Positions 17,389 through 26,651 of a stretch of DNA of 48,031 bases are shown here, piece by piece. The notes beneath the pieces are model-generated. The model saw only the letters and a program-made list of their open reading frames with translations. It ran no database searches and had not been told where the DNA came from. Where the stretch lies: assembly GCA_003554845.1 (NCBI GenBank), contig PWHK01000008.1, positions 1 through 48,031 on the forward strand, written 5' to 3'. Numbering within the stretch: position 1 is the first letter of the stretch; every line of letters begins with the position of its first letter. The position numbers were made by a program, and so were the translations under genes. Source of the DNA: Candidatus Aenigmatarchaeota archaeon. GTDB taxonomy: Archaea; Aenigmatarchaeota; Aenigmatarchaeia; PWEA01.

Positions 17389-19269
17389 ATGGAAATTATA
17401 GATAAAGTAAAAGAAGGACTTCCCGGCGACGCAATGATCTCAGAGGTATGCTTCGAGGGAAGTGACATAGTTCTCTACACAAAAAACAAGGAGATGTTTA
17501 AGAGCAACGGCAAGTTCATAAAAAAACTTGTCAAAAAACTCAAAAAAAGAATAGAGCTCAGACCCGACCCATCTATAAGGAAGGACATAGAAAATGCAAG
17601 GAATATCATAGAGAAGGAGGTTCCCGAGGAGGCAGGAATTGAAGAAATAACATTCCAACCAGGCTTCGGTAAGGTAATAATAGAAGCACTGAAGCCAGGC
17701 CTTGTTATAGGCAAGGGCGGAAAAACGCTTGAAAAGATAAAGAAAGATACGGTTTGGAAACCCCAGGTAAAGATAGCACCTGAGATCTCATCGGATATTG
17801 TTGATACTGTAAGAAAGGTGCTGTATCAGGAATCCGAGTGGCGCAAAGACTTTCTGAACAAGATAGGAGAAAGGATCCACTCAAAGGAAGTAGAGGAGGT
17901 CGAATGGGCAAGGGTATCGTGTCTTGGAGGATGCAGGGAAGTAGGAAGGAGCTGCTTTGTTCTCCAGACGCCACACTCGAGGATAATGATAGACTGTGGA
18001 ATAAAACCAGGTAACAAACACGAGTATCCCTACTTACAGGTACCCGAAGGAACTATAAACTCGTTGGATGCAGTTGTTGTATCACATCCACATCTGGACC
18101 ACATAGGATTTGTACCCTACCTTTATGAATATGGTTACGACGGACCACTTTACATGACTTCAGCAGCAAGGGACCTTATGGTACTTCTTTGCCTGGACTA
18201 CCTTGATGTTGCACAGAGAGAGGGAAACGAGGTTCCCTATTCGTCGCAATCCGTCGAAAAGGCAGTAAAACATTCTATAGCCCTCGACTATGGACAGGTG
18301 AGTGATATAACACCAGACGTAGGACTTACGCTTGAAAATGCTGGACATATACTGGGTTCAGCTCTTGCACATTTCCACATAGGAGAAGGTGATCACAACC
18401 TCGTCTACACAGGCGACTACAACTTCGGCGAATCAAAACTCTTTGGTAAATCGTCGACAGATTTCCAGAGAATAGAAACCCTAATAACAGAATCCACATA
18501 CGGTGAAGACGACGCAATACAACCGTCAAGAAAGGAAGCAGAGAAGCAACTTATTGAATACGTTAAAAAGACAATAGATCGTGGAGGAAAGGTTCTGATA
18601 CCTTCATTTGCCGTAGGAAGGGCACAGGAACTAATGTGTATACTAGACGAAGAAGCAAGGAAGAACGGACTAGATGTACCTGTATACCTTGAAGGTATGA
18701 TGTGGGATGCAACTGCTATACATACTACATATCCAGAAGACCTGAACAAAAAGATACAGCACCAGATATTCCACAAAGACCACAATCCACTTACATCGGA
18801 TATATTCCACAGAGTAGCCTCCAGAGAAGAAAGGGATGAGGTGATAAACTCCCCGGATCCTGCAGTAGTGCTGTCTACATCGGGAATGCTTACAGGAGGT
18901 CCTGTAATGGAGTATCTAAAGGAGTTTGGACCCGATGAAAAAAATATGCTTGTGTTCGTAGGATACCAGGCCGAAGGAACGTTGGGAAGAAGAATACAGA
19001 AGGGCTGGGATGAGATACCTGTAAAGAGAAAGGGGAAAAGAAAGGTAGTAGAACTGAACCTTGAGGTCGGTACAGTAGACGGACTATCCGGACATTCGGA
19101 CAGGAACCAGATCATAAACTTCATAAACTCGCTGAAAAGCAAGCCAAATAAGACACTTACTGTACATGGTGACGAAAACAGCTGCATACAGATGGCCAGA
19201 ACACTGCACAAAATATTCAACAGAGAGACGATACCACCTAAAAACCTAGAAACTATACGTCTCAAATAG
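17389..19269 (+). CDS. fttA: beta-CASP ribonuclease aCPSF1/FttA with N-terminal KH domains
   Basis: GLVIGKGGKTLEKI KH motif; VVVSHPHLDHIGFVPYL, HILGSALAHFHIG, YTGDYNFGESKLF, PSFAVGRAQELM, LSGHSDRNQI. Confidence 0.96.
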   Translation: MEIIDKVKEGLPGDAMISEVCFEGSDIVLYTKNKEMFKSNGKFIKKLVKKLKKRIELRPDPSIRKDIENARNIIEKEVPEEAGIEEITFQPGFGKVIIEALKPGLVIGKGGKTLEKIKKDTVWKPQVKIAPEISSDIVDTVRKVLYQESEWRKDFLNKIGERIHSKEVEEVEWARVSCLGGCREVGRSCFVLQTPHSRIMIDCGIKPGNKHEYPYLQVPEGTINSLDAVVVSHPHLDHIGFVPYLYEYGYDGPLYMTSAARDLMVLLCLDYLDVAQREGNEVPYSSQSVEKAVKHSIALDYGQVSDITPDVGLTLENAGHILGSALAHFHIGEGDHNLVYTGDYNFGESKLFGKSSTDFQRIETLITESTYGEDDAIQPSRKEAEKQLIEYVKKTIDRGGKVLIPSFAVGRAQELMCILDEEARKNGLDVPVYLEGMMWDATAIHTTYPEDLNKKIQHQIFHKDHNPLTSDIFHRVASREERDEVINSPDPAVVLSTSGMLTGGPVMEYLKEFGPDEKNMLVFVGYQAEGTLGRRIQKGWDEIPVKRKGKRKVVELNLEVGTVDGLSGHSDRNQIINFINSLKSKPNKTLTVHGDENSCIQMARTLHKIFNRETIPPKNLETIRLK

Positions 19270-19305
19270 CTTCTCATTTTTTAATCTCAAAAACAATGTA
19301 TCCAT

Positions 19306-20136
19306 ATGGCTGACTGTAGCTACTGTGGAGAAAAAGCCGATATACCCTTTAAATGCAAATTTTGTGGCGACGTTTTTTGCTCAACACACAGACTTCCGGA
19401 AAGTCATGAATGCGTGGGTCTGGATAGGTACAAAGAAGACGCAAAAAATGACAGAAAGGTTGTGTACGAACCCTTCCAGGCAGGTTCATCAAAAGACAAG
19501 AAATCCCCATCGTCTGTATCCTTTTTTCTTGGAGGAATAAAAAAGAACTACACATTTTCAATAATAGCTGTATGCTTTGTTATGTTTATAATACAGGCAT
19601 CTATATCGGGATTCACCGAGTATCTGTGGCTATCCCCCGAGCTAGGCGAGATCCTCAGTAGACCATGGACAGTTGTAACATCCATCTTTCTACATGGGAA
19701 TACATGGCATCTCTTTGTAAACATGCTGGTTCTATTTTTCTTCGGCGGGGAGCTTGAAAGAAGAATAGGTGGAAAGAAGTTCCTGGAACTGTTTCTTCTG
19801 GCCGGTATCGTAGGCAACGTAGGTTTCACTGCCTTTTCTTACGCAACAGGGCAGTTTATACCAGCCGTAGGAGCATCGGGAGCTGTATTCGGTGTATTTG
19901 CCACACTCGCAATAATAGCACCAGAGATAAGAGTTCTAATATGGTTTATATTTCCACTGAAAATAAGACATGCTCTTCTTATATTCGCCCTCTGGGATCT
20001 CTTTCTGCTACCAAGAGGAGGACCAATAGCAAACTCCGCGCATCTCTCAGGGTTGGCAATAGGAGTAATCTATGGATATAGACTTAAAAAGAAAGGAATA
20101 AGTACAGCATTTAGTAGATTTGTGAATAAGTTCTGA
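19306..20136 (+). CDS. rhomboid-family intramembrane serine protease with N-terminal AN1-type zinc finger
   Basis: CSYCGEKADIPFKCKFCGDVFCSTHRLPESHEC (AN1); HGNTWHLFVNM, GASGAVFGVFATLA, AHLSGLAIGVIYG (rhomboid). Confidence 0.93.
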   Translation: MADCSYCGEKADIPFKCKFCGDVFCSTHRLPESHECVGLDRYKEDAKNDRKVVYEPFQAGSSKDKKSPSSVSFFLGGIKKNYTFSIIAVCFVMFIIQASISGFTEYLWLSPELGEILSRPWTVVTSIFLHGNTWHLFVNMLVLFFFGGELERRIGGKKFLELFLLAGIVGNVGFTAFSYATGQFIPAVGASGAVFGVFATLAIIAPEIRVLIWFIFPLKIRHALLIFALWDLFLLPRGGPIANSAHLSGLAIGVIYGYRLKKKGISTAFSRFVNKF

Positions 20137-20146
20137 ACAACTTCCT

Positions 20147-20503
20147 CTACTCTTCGTCCCTGACTACTTTAGCGTAGCTAGGAGCGACGACGATGTAGTT
20201 CTCGTCTATACCGGCAATATCTCCGCTGACAGCTGTACATGTCTTCCTTATTCTCTCAATTGCTCTTTTAAGATCCGACATGTCCTTCTCCTTGATTCTC
20301 TTTATCTTAACAAAAACAATTCTACCCTCTCTGATTGACTTCTGTACTTCCTCTGCGTCCTTGTATTCCTCAAGCTCCTTTACCTCTATAGGAACAGCTC
20401 TGACTTCTCCTTCGCTTACCTCTTCAGAGAGTTCAAGAAGATCCACGTCTTCGATCTTTTCCTCTTTCTTTCCTAAAATATCTTTGAGTGCCAAAGTTCT
20501 CAC
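20147..20503 (-). CDS. sepF: SepF-like cell division protein
   Basis: Pattern of VPIEVKELEEYKDAEEVQKSIREGRIVFVKIKRI...LKRAIERIRKTCTAVSGDIAGIDENYIVVAPSYAKV. Confidence 0.85.
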   Translation of the reverse strand: MRTLALKDILGKKEEKIEDVDLLELSEEVSEGEVRAVPIEVKELEEYKDAEEVQKSIREGRIVFVKIKRIKEKDMSDLKRAIERIRKTCTAVSGDIAGIDENYIVVAPSYAKVVRDEE

Positions 20504-20547
20504 CCTTTTAGTTTTTTTCCATCGAGTTATATAAAACTATCCACTTC

Positions 20548-20802
20548 TTACTGCCTATCGACCGATTCGAGTATCGAAACTATGTTCCATATCTGTGTTC
20601 TGGTATACATGGGTATGTTTGCATCGTTTGCTACTTCATCCAAACACGAGGTACATGAATTTATCCTGACCGAGAGTTCTTCTTCGTCGTTTCTTATTAC
20701 CTCTATGCACTTCTTACATTCTTTCTGTATGTTCCTGGGAACGGAGTTATCTTCTGATACCTGCTTCAACATATCAACTACATGTTCCAGATTTTCTTCC
20801 AT
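20548..20802 (-). CDS. UPF0147 family protein
   Basis: MEENLEHVVDMLKQVSEDNSVPRNIQKECKKCIEVIRNDEEELSVRINSCTSCLDEVANDANIPMYTRTQIWNIVSILE; start at the internal ATG favoured by GGTGATC upstream. Confidence 0.9.
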   Translation of the reverse strand: MEENLEHVVDMLKQVSEDNSVPRNIQKECKKCIEVIRNDEEELSVRINSCTSCLDEVANDANIPMYTRTQIWNIVSILESVDRQ

Positions 20803-20884
20803 AAAGATCACCGTTTTTTGTCTGTACATAAAGACCTTTCAGTCTATCAACTTATGAAAATTTAAGTATAAAAAACTTTTCGTT

Positions 20885-21841
20885 CTACAGCTTCTTTGAA
20901 TCGGCCTCGAAAATCCCTTCTAGCCTTTCTATCATCTCTTCTATAACCTCATCATAATCCATATTTGTCCCGTTTCCCGAAGCCGCTGCATCATGTCCAC
21001 CGGCAGAACCATCCAATGTATCCTCTATCTTGGCAAAAAGATCTTCACCAAGGTGAATCTCGTCTGTAAGCCCCCTTCTACATCTACCACTGACCCTTAC
21101 ACCACCATCTCTCTGGGAAAAAACTATCGCAACATCTGCACCTATCTTAAGAAAGGAACGTGCTGCTGCCGCCTCAAAGGAACCCACATGGGAAAATGAA
21201 ACGATCTTTCCGCCTATATCATAGTTTTTCATTCTAGAAGCAGCTTTGAGCCTTGCTATTCTCTCTGAACGGTCCACGGGTGTACTCAGTATCGAAAGTA
21301 TATCCGAGTAGTTCTTATCAGAAAGAGGTAGAAGTTCGGAGATGTAACGGAACTGTTTTTTATCTGCAAATCTTAGATGCGAAGTATCTGCAACAATGCC
21401 ACATATCAATGCCTCGGATGCACTTTCATTGAAGTTCCATCTGTCCTTCAAAAGCTCATATACAAGTTCGGATGTCGACCTAGCATCCGAATCGGTGTAT
21501 TTTATATCAACCATATCGTAGAGATTTCCCTGTGAATGGTGGTCTATCAACAATGTCTTTCCCGAAAAGCCCTCTACATCGACGGGATCAATCTGTTCAG
21601 AAGATGGACAGTCAAGTATAACCAGTGTATCACAGTTCTCGAGCGAAGGACTTTTCTCGAAGTCGTATCCATCTGCAAGATCCCGTGCACCTCTTGAAAC
21701 CGTATCTGGTACTGCAAGTCGAGATCTATCACCCATAAACTCAAAAAGTGCTATGGCTGAACCAACTGCATCTATATCTGCATTGTGATGCGTCAGAATA
21801 ACGACATCCTTTGACTCTTCTAATACATCATAGAATTCCAT
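20885..21841 (-). CDS. DHH-family phosphoesterase (RecJ/NrnA-like)
   Basis: VILTHHNADIDAVGSAIAL, VILDCPSSEQ, LLIDHHSQGN, DTSHLRFAD, SAGGHDAAASG. Confidence 0.92.
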   Translation of the reverse strand: MEFYDVLEESKDVVILTHHNADIDAVGSAIALFEFMGDRSRLAVPDTVSRGARDLADGYDFEKSPSLENCDTLVILDCPSSEQIDPVDVEGFSGKTLLIDHHSQGNLYDMVDIKYTDSDARSTSELVYELLKDRWNFNESASEALICGIVADTSHLRFADKKQFRYISELLPLSDKNYSDILSILSTPVDRSERIARLKAASRMKNYDIGGKIVSFSHVGSFEAAAARSFLKIGADVAIVFSQRDGGVRVSGRCRRGLTDEIHLGEDLFAKIEDTLDGSAGGHDAAASGNGTNMDYDEVIEEMIERLEGIFEADSKKL

Positions 21842-21879
21842 AAAATCTTCCTCTTTAGAAAAATAATAAGAAGGGATTT

Positions 21880-22263
21880 TTATCCGGCTTCTTCTGTGTT
21901 TCCACCAGACATTAGATCTCTCAGCTTTTCCTGATTTTCCCTTGCTTTGTCTTCTATGTTCTTCTCTTTCTTTTCAAGTGAGTTCATTTTGACTTCAAGG
22001 GTTTCCTGCTTCTCTTCGAGATCTTCGAGAAGATCGTTTCTGTTTGACTTTATTACAGTCGGTCCGACGACCCTGAAAACCTCTTCGTCTTCTCCTGTTT
22101 CTTTCAGAGCTTCTACAGCCTTGTCTATCTGTGATTTCTGGGCTCTTAACTCCATCTTGTGTTGCTCCATCTGCTGCAGCTGCTGCTGACTCTGCTGTAG
22201 CTCACCAATCATCTGCTGAGCTTCTGGTGGTAAGTTTTGTGGATTCTGTGGCATATTTTTCAC
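21880..22263 (-). CDS. pfdB: prefoldin beta subunit
   Basis: LPPEAQQMIGELQQSQQQLQQMEQHKMELRAQKSQIDKAVEALKE...VFRVVGPTVIKSNRNDLLEDLEEKQETLEVKMNSLEKKE. Confidence 0.93.
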   Translation of the reverse strand: MKNMPQNPQNLPPEAQQMIGELQQSQQQLQQMEQHKMELRAQKSQIDKAVEALKETGEDEEVFRVVGPTVIKSNRNDLLEDLEEKQETLEVKMNSLEKKEKNIEDKARENQEKLRDLMSGGNTEEAG

Positions 22264-22475
22264 CTCCTTATTGCTTTCTCCGATGTTTTTATAAGTCTAA
22301 ATATAGTGTTTATACCTGCCCTGAGGTTAGACAGCCTGTCTGCTTCTATACTCACCAAAAGGCCGGTATCTACATCAATAGTAACATCGATCGAATCGGA
22401 TCCGTCACTTTCAACCTCAATGGATTCCTTTACTATCTTGGGTGATTCTAAATCAAGATCTAGTTCTGCTTTCAT
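22260..22475 (-). CDS. pcc1: KEOPS complex subunit Pcc1
   Basis: VTIDVDTGLLVSIEADRLSNLRAGINTIFRLIKTSEKAI; position in the exosome operon. Confidence 0.8.
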   Translation of the reverse strand: MKAELDLDLESPKIVKESIEVESDGSDSIDVTIDVDTGLLVSIEADRLSNLRAGINTIFRLIKTSEKAIRR

Positions 22476-22476
22476 T

Positions 22477-22617
22477 CTACCTGGCTTTTATCTTCTTTAC
22501 GCCGGCAGCTCTTTTCTTCTTAAGGATTCTATATCCACAGAAAGGACATCTGATTCTTCTTCTGAGATCGTCCTTCTCTATGTCTTCCTCACATTTCATA
22601 CACTTGTAGGTCATCAT
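22477..22617 (-). CDS. rpoP: DNA-directed RNA polymerase subunit P (Rpb12-like)
   Basis: Translated by hand (46 aa, absent from the ORF track): MMTYKCMKCEEDIEKDDLRRRIRCPFCGYRILKKKRAAGVKKIKAR*; CxxC...CPFCGYRIL; start overlaps the L37Ae stop. Confidence 0.94.
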   Translation of the reverse strand: MMTYKCMKCEEDIEKDDLRRRIRCPFCGYRILKKKRAAGVKKIKAR

Positions 22618-22874
22618 TCCTCACCTGCCTTTTCAAGAACCCTTTGGACCATGCTCTTTCCCTTCGTCTTAGGTCTCCATGCACCACCGGCTATTTTGTT
22701 ACCGCACTTTTTACACTTCCATATTCCCTTGGCTTCTCTCTTGAGAGAAAGAAATCCACATTCAGGACATTCGTGGTTACTCTTCTGGTCCTTCTCGACT
22801 TCGGAGACCTTGTTCCTTATCCTCTTGCCGTACCTTGCTCCATATCTCTTTGCACTGTTGCCCTCGTCTTTCAT
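22614..22874 (-). CDS. rpl37ae: 50S ribosomal protein L37Ae
   Basis: RYGARYGKRIRNKVSEVEKDQKSNHECPECGFLSLKREAKGIWKCKKCGNKIAGGAWRPKT. Confidence 0.95.
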   Translation of the reverse strand: MKDEGNSAKRYGARYGKRIRNKVSEVEKDQKSNHECPECGFLSLKREAKGIWKCKKCGNKIAGGAWRPKTKGKSMVQRVLEKAGEE

Positions 22875-22878
22875 CCTA

Positions 22879-23652
22879 TCACTCTATAATTTTCCTGAGT
22901 TCATCGGATTTCTCCCTGGCAAGCTCAAATATCTCAATCAGTTCGTCCTTCTTGAACCCACCATTTCCTCTCTTCTGAAGGGAACAGAGCTCTTCTTCTG
23001 TCCATGTAACCGTCACCATACCGTCTACAATCTCTTCCTCGACCAAACTTGGATCGATTATGTATCTGTCGCCGACCTTAGCAACGGTACAGGCTATCGG
23101 AGTCCTTCTTATCTTGAAGTCGTGTTTCTCTTCTCTGAGAACCTTTCCATCCTCATATCCAGGAATCTTTGCCTCCATAAGAGCCGCTATGGCTCCAAGT
23201 GCAGAAGCATCCATCAGATTGCCGTCATGGTCAAGAATATGTATGTCGACCATAACCTTCCAGACCTCTTCTCCTTCTTCGATACAAAGATCCTCAAGAG
23301 GCAGTGCTTCTGACTCCCTTAAACCTCTATCTATAACCCTCGAAAGCTCCGTAGCTTCCTTTCCAGGTGGTCCGGATTCAAAGTTAGGCGATGCCATCGG
23401 TCCAAGTTCTGCATTAACCATCAGTATGCCCTCGTCGGGTGTATCCGGAAATGGATGTCCAACTCCGAACTTGACACCTACTATGACCTTACTGTCACCA
23501 AAAGTGACCCTGGCACTACCCTCGGCCTTCTTCGCAACGCCTGTTTCTACCTTTATGTCTCTGAACTTCTTCAGGTCTCTTCCATCTAGTCTTTTGCCGC
23601 TTTTTATCTTGTCCAAGGCAGCCTGTTCTTCAATTTCAGTTATATCCATCAT
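22879..23652 (-). CDS. rrp42: exosome complex subunit Rrp42
   Basis: RLDGRDLKKFRDIKVETGVAKKAEGSARVTFGDSKVIVGVKFGVGHPFPDTPDEGILMVNAELGPMASPNFESGPPG. Confidence 0.96.
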   Translation of the reverse strand: MMDITEIEEQAALDKIKSGKRLDGRDLKKFRDIKVETGVAKKAEGSARVTFGDSKVIVGVKFGVGHPFPDTPDEGILMVNAELGPMASPNFESGPPGKEATELSRVIDRGLRESEALPLEDLCIEEGEEVWKVMVDIHILDHDGNLMDASALGAIAALMEAKIPGYEDGKVLREEKHDFKIRRTPIACTVAKVGDRYIIDPSLVEEEIVDGMVTVTWTEEELCSLQKRGNGGFKKDELIEIFELAREKSDELRKIIE

Positions 23653-24374
23653 CTTGAATCCTCAAATGTTTTCATTAAAGCTTCTCTCTGTTTTTCAGCA
23701 ACTTTTTTACAACCCTTGATTGCAAGTTCAAGCATCTCGTCCATCTCTTCTGTATCTGTCATTCCGTCCATTTGCAAAAGTGTTATTTCATCTGTATCAA
23801 CGTTCATCGCTATTGGAAGATCAACCTGTCCATCTTTGTCCTCTTCTCCCTTCAGATCAAGAACCGGTGTATCTTCTATCTTTCCTGCTGCACATGCAGA
23901 TATAAGTCCTCTCATCGGTACCCCTGCATCTGCAAGGGCGATAGAGGCGGCATTAAGTGCAACACAACGCGTTCCTGCATCGGCCGATATGACCTCCATA
24001 TAGACATCTATCGTTGCAGTAGGAAACTCTTCCAAAAATACTGTAGACGAAAGTGCTCCTTCCGATACTTTTCCGATTTCCTTACCTCTTCTGGAAGGTC
24101 CGGGTCTCTTTCTATCTTCAACTGAAAATGGAGTCAAATTGTACCTGCACTGTAAAATCCCTCTCTTTGGTTTTTGTCTGTGTTTTGGATGTAGTTCTCT
24201 TGGTCCAAATACCGCAGCAACTGCTTCTGTTCCTCCCATTCTGAAGTATCCGGAACCGTCTGCTCGCTTGAATATGCCTGCTTCTGCTTCCATCTCTCTG
24301 AGATCACCAATTCCTCTTCCATCTATTCTCTTTCCATCCTTCAGTAGTTTCTTATCTTTGCTCATATTTTTCAC
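23649..24374 (-). CDS. rrp41: exosome complex exonuclease Rrp41
   Basis: RIDGRGIGDLREMEAEAGIFKRADGSGYFRMGGTEAVAAVFGPRELHPKHRQ...CRYNLTPFSVEDRKRPGPSRRGKEI; overlaps rrp42 start. Confidence 0.97.
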   Translation of the reverse strand: MKNMSKDKKLLKDGKRIDGRGIGDLREMEAEAGIFKRADGSGYFRMGGTEAVAAVFGPRELHPKHRQKPKRGILQCRYNLTPFSVEDRKRPGPSRRGKEIGKVSEGALSSTVFLEEFPTATIDVYMEVISADAGTRCVALNAASIALADAGVPMRGLISACAAGKIEDTPVLDLKGEEDKDGQVDLPIAMNVDTDEITLLQMDGMTDTEEMDEMLELAIKGCKKVAEKQREALMKTFEDSR

Positions 24375-25045
24375 CTTCTGTTTAGTATTTTTTCAACTTT
24401 TTCTGTTAAGCCATCACCATGGCCTTTTTTATCAACGGTTTTTATAGCCTCAAGAGCAAGGTCTTCTTCGCCTCCACTGACCCAGACAATTCCATTCTGA
24501 CCTATGATTATCCTGGAACCTGTCTTGTCTTTTATCATCTCCACCATCGAACCACCCTTTCCTATGAGTCTCGGCACCTTGCTTGGACTTATCCTTACGA
24601 TCCTTCCGCCACTCAGCTTCTTGCAGATTCTGTCCTGCATCGAAAGTTTGACATCCTTTTCGCTGGTGACCTTTATGACCTCTGTATAGATTATCTCACC
24701 GATATCGTATACATCTGAAAGATCTGTTTCATCAAGATCTATAAACTCATCTGATCCCTCTGCAAGTGAAAGGTATCCATCGTAGGGCGAATCAAGTTCT
24801 ATCCACCAGTGGCTTGGGCCTATACCCGAAACCTTTCCTACTACCTTGTCACCTTCCTTTGGGATATATCCTCCTGTAAGAGGTATAACACTGATTTTTG
24901 ATTTATCGGTTCTCGCAACTCCAAGAACCCTCGATTTTACTTTTCCGTCTTCTTTGTACGTGCCTCTACCGGACAGGTAGTCACCCTCGGCTAAAACGTC
25001 TCCTGGAAGCACATTTGATTTATCTTCAACTAATTTTTTTCCCAT
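24371..25045 (-). CDS. rrp4: exosome complex RNA-binding subunit Rrp4 (S1/KH)
   Basis: VLPGDVLAEGDYLSGRGTYKEDGKVKSRVLGV, S1 and KH (GRIVRISPSKVPRLIGKGGSMVEMIKDKTGSRIIIGQNGIVWVSG). Confidence 0.96.
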   Translation of the reverse strand: MGKKLVEDKSNVLPGDVLAEGDYLSGRGTYKEDGKVKSRVLGVARTDKSKISVIPLTGGYIPKEGDKVVGKVSGIGPSHWWIELDSPYDGYLSLAEGSDEFIDLDETDLSDVYDIGEIIYTEVIKVTSEKDVKLSMQDRICKKLSGGRIVRISPSKVPRLIGKGGSMVEMIKDKTGSRIIIGQNGIVWVSGGEEDLALEAIKTVDKKGHGDGLTEKVEKILNRR

Positions 25046-25058
25046 TTATTTCACCTCA

Positions 25059-25757
25059 TCAACTATCAATTATTTTTGTCTCGACTTTACCCTTTGTTAC
25101 TGAATTTGCCCTTTTATAAAACTTGTCCTGAAGTCCTGCAGGCATCTTTACAACTGCCCTCCACGAACCATCGTTTCCCCAGTCCTCCTTCTTTATATCG
25201 CCTATGTCCCTTAACTTACCGGAGGCCTGACCGGCGTACTCAGCAGGTACCCGGACTGCTATCTCCACCTCCTCCACAGATATTGGAAGTATGGCCCTTA
25301 TCTTGTCCAACGCATCCGAAACCTGGGTTTCCACGTCCTTCATCTCATCAACGTGGATTCCTGCCTCATCCATTGCATTCATTATCCTCTTCGGAGGATG
25401 TGGCTTACCTGTTTGTGGATTGACGGCCCGTCTTGATATGGTCGCTGCAATGTTCTTCCTCATCTCCTGACGCATCTCTTTTCTCTGCTTGGTTGTCAGT
25501 TGAACTTCGCCGTCTCTTATTATCTTATATACTATTTCCTTGTGATCATTTGTACCGAAGATCCTGTTGAGATCCACGTCACCTGCCCTCTTTCCCTTGT
25601 CGGCATCTACAAATATCTCATCGGCCGCGATAAGATCGTCGAGATCAACGTCCTCACCGTCCTTGACTTCCAATGCCTTCTCGGGGTCAACAAGGACCTC
25701 GAAATGTTCTCCGTACGAATCAAGACGAGCTATAACGGCATCGTCTATAGATATCAT
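25059..25757 (-). CDS. sbds: ribosome maturation protein SBDS
   Basis: DDAVIARLDSYGEHFEVLVDPEKAL, LNRIFGTNDHKEIVYKIIRDGEVQLTTKQRKEM, PKRIMNAMDEAGIHVD. Confidence 0.95.
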   Translation of the reverse strand: MISIDDAVIARLDSYGEHFEVLVDPEKALEVKDGEDVDLDDLIAADEIFVDADKGKRAGDVDLNRIFGTNDHKEIVYKIIRDGEVQLTTKQRKEMRQEMRKNIAATISRRAVNPQTGKPHPPKRIMNAMDEAGIHVDEMKDVETQVSDALDKIRAILPISVEEVEIAVRVPAEYAGQASGKLRDIGDIKKEDWGNDGSWRAVVKMPAGLQDKFYKRANSVTKGKVETKIIDS

Positions 25758-25761
25758 CGGA

Positions 25762-26469
25762 TCACAGGAGCTCTTCGCACTCCCCTTCGTCTAAGTATCG
25801 GAAGCCTCCTTCCTCGGTAATAACTGCCATCTTTACAGTGTTTTTGTTTATATCTGTTTTGCCCTTTCCAAGCACCTTTATGGCGAGATCCTTTGCCTCT
25901 GACTCTGTCATTCCTTCTTTCCATTCTTCTTCAAGGAGCTCCTCTCCTTCCTTTCTTCCCTTTCCTATGACCTGGGCATTCCATCCATAGATATCCCCAC
26001 CGACGTCTGTCTCGAAAACCATAGGCTCTCCTTTGTAGACGCCACCGATCAAAAATGAAACTCCCATGGGCCTAAGACCTCCGTACTGTGTGTGCTGCTG
26101 CTTGAAATCGCCTATCTCTTCTGCAAGCGATCTGACATCGATCTTTTCCTGGTATGAAACCCTGTAAACCTGTGCCTGCTGTCTTGCCTGGTTGACAAGA
26201 ACCCTTGTATCTCCAACCAGTCCAGCTGATGCGGCTCCTATATGCTCATCAAGCTGATGTACCTTCCTGCTGCCACGGTCATCTGACAGTTTATCACACG
26301 GCCTGAGTCCAGCAAGAACAACACCACCTTCAAACTTTATTCCAGCACATGTAGCAGCTCTCTTTATAGCTTCTCTTGCATACTCTACCTGGAAAAGACG
26401 TCCATCGGGCGAAAACGTAACTATAGCCCTGTCGTAACCCATCTTTCCTTGCTTCGGCATCATTCCCAT
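25762..26469 (-). CDS. psmA: 20S proteasome alpha subunit
   Basis: GYDRAIVTFSPDGRLFQVEYAREAIKRAATCAGIKFEGGVVLAG. Confidence 0.97.
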   Translation of the reverse strand: MGMMPKQGKMGYDRAIVTFSPDGRLFQVEYAREAIKRAATCAGIKFEGGVVLAGLRPCDKLSDDRGSRKVHQLDEHIGAASAGLVGDTRVLVNQARQQAQVYRVSYQEKIDVRSLAEEIGDFKQQHTQYGGLRPMGVSFLIGGVYKGEPMVFETDVGGDIYGWNAQVIGKGRKEGEELLEEEWKEGMTESEAKDLAIKVLGKGKTDINKNTVKMAVITEEGGFRYLDEGECEELL

Positions 26470-26651
26470 ATTTATTCACCAATCGTTCATTTTTTATTAT
26501 TGAAATGGCAAGAAATGCCACATCTCTCTTTTTTCCAAATACTTATTACACCCAACCTTTAAAAACTTTTACAGATCCAGGAGACGACCTGAGGACGAAT
26601 GAAGTTATATGCTCCTGTTCCAAAGAAGATTGTACTTAAAGTACTTAAACC

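Noticed and set aside
18417-19277. 286-aa minus-strand ORF
   Set aside because: Antisense to the fttA beta-CASP region, whose motifs are intact; Ser/Phe-rich shadow ORF.
22237-23313. 358-aa plus-strand ORF
   Set aside because: Antisense to pfdB, pcc1, rpoP, L37Ae and rrp42, all with clear family motifs; low-complexity translation typical of antisense frames.
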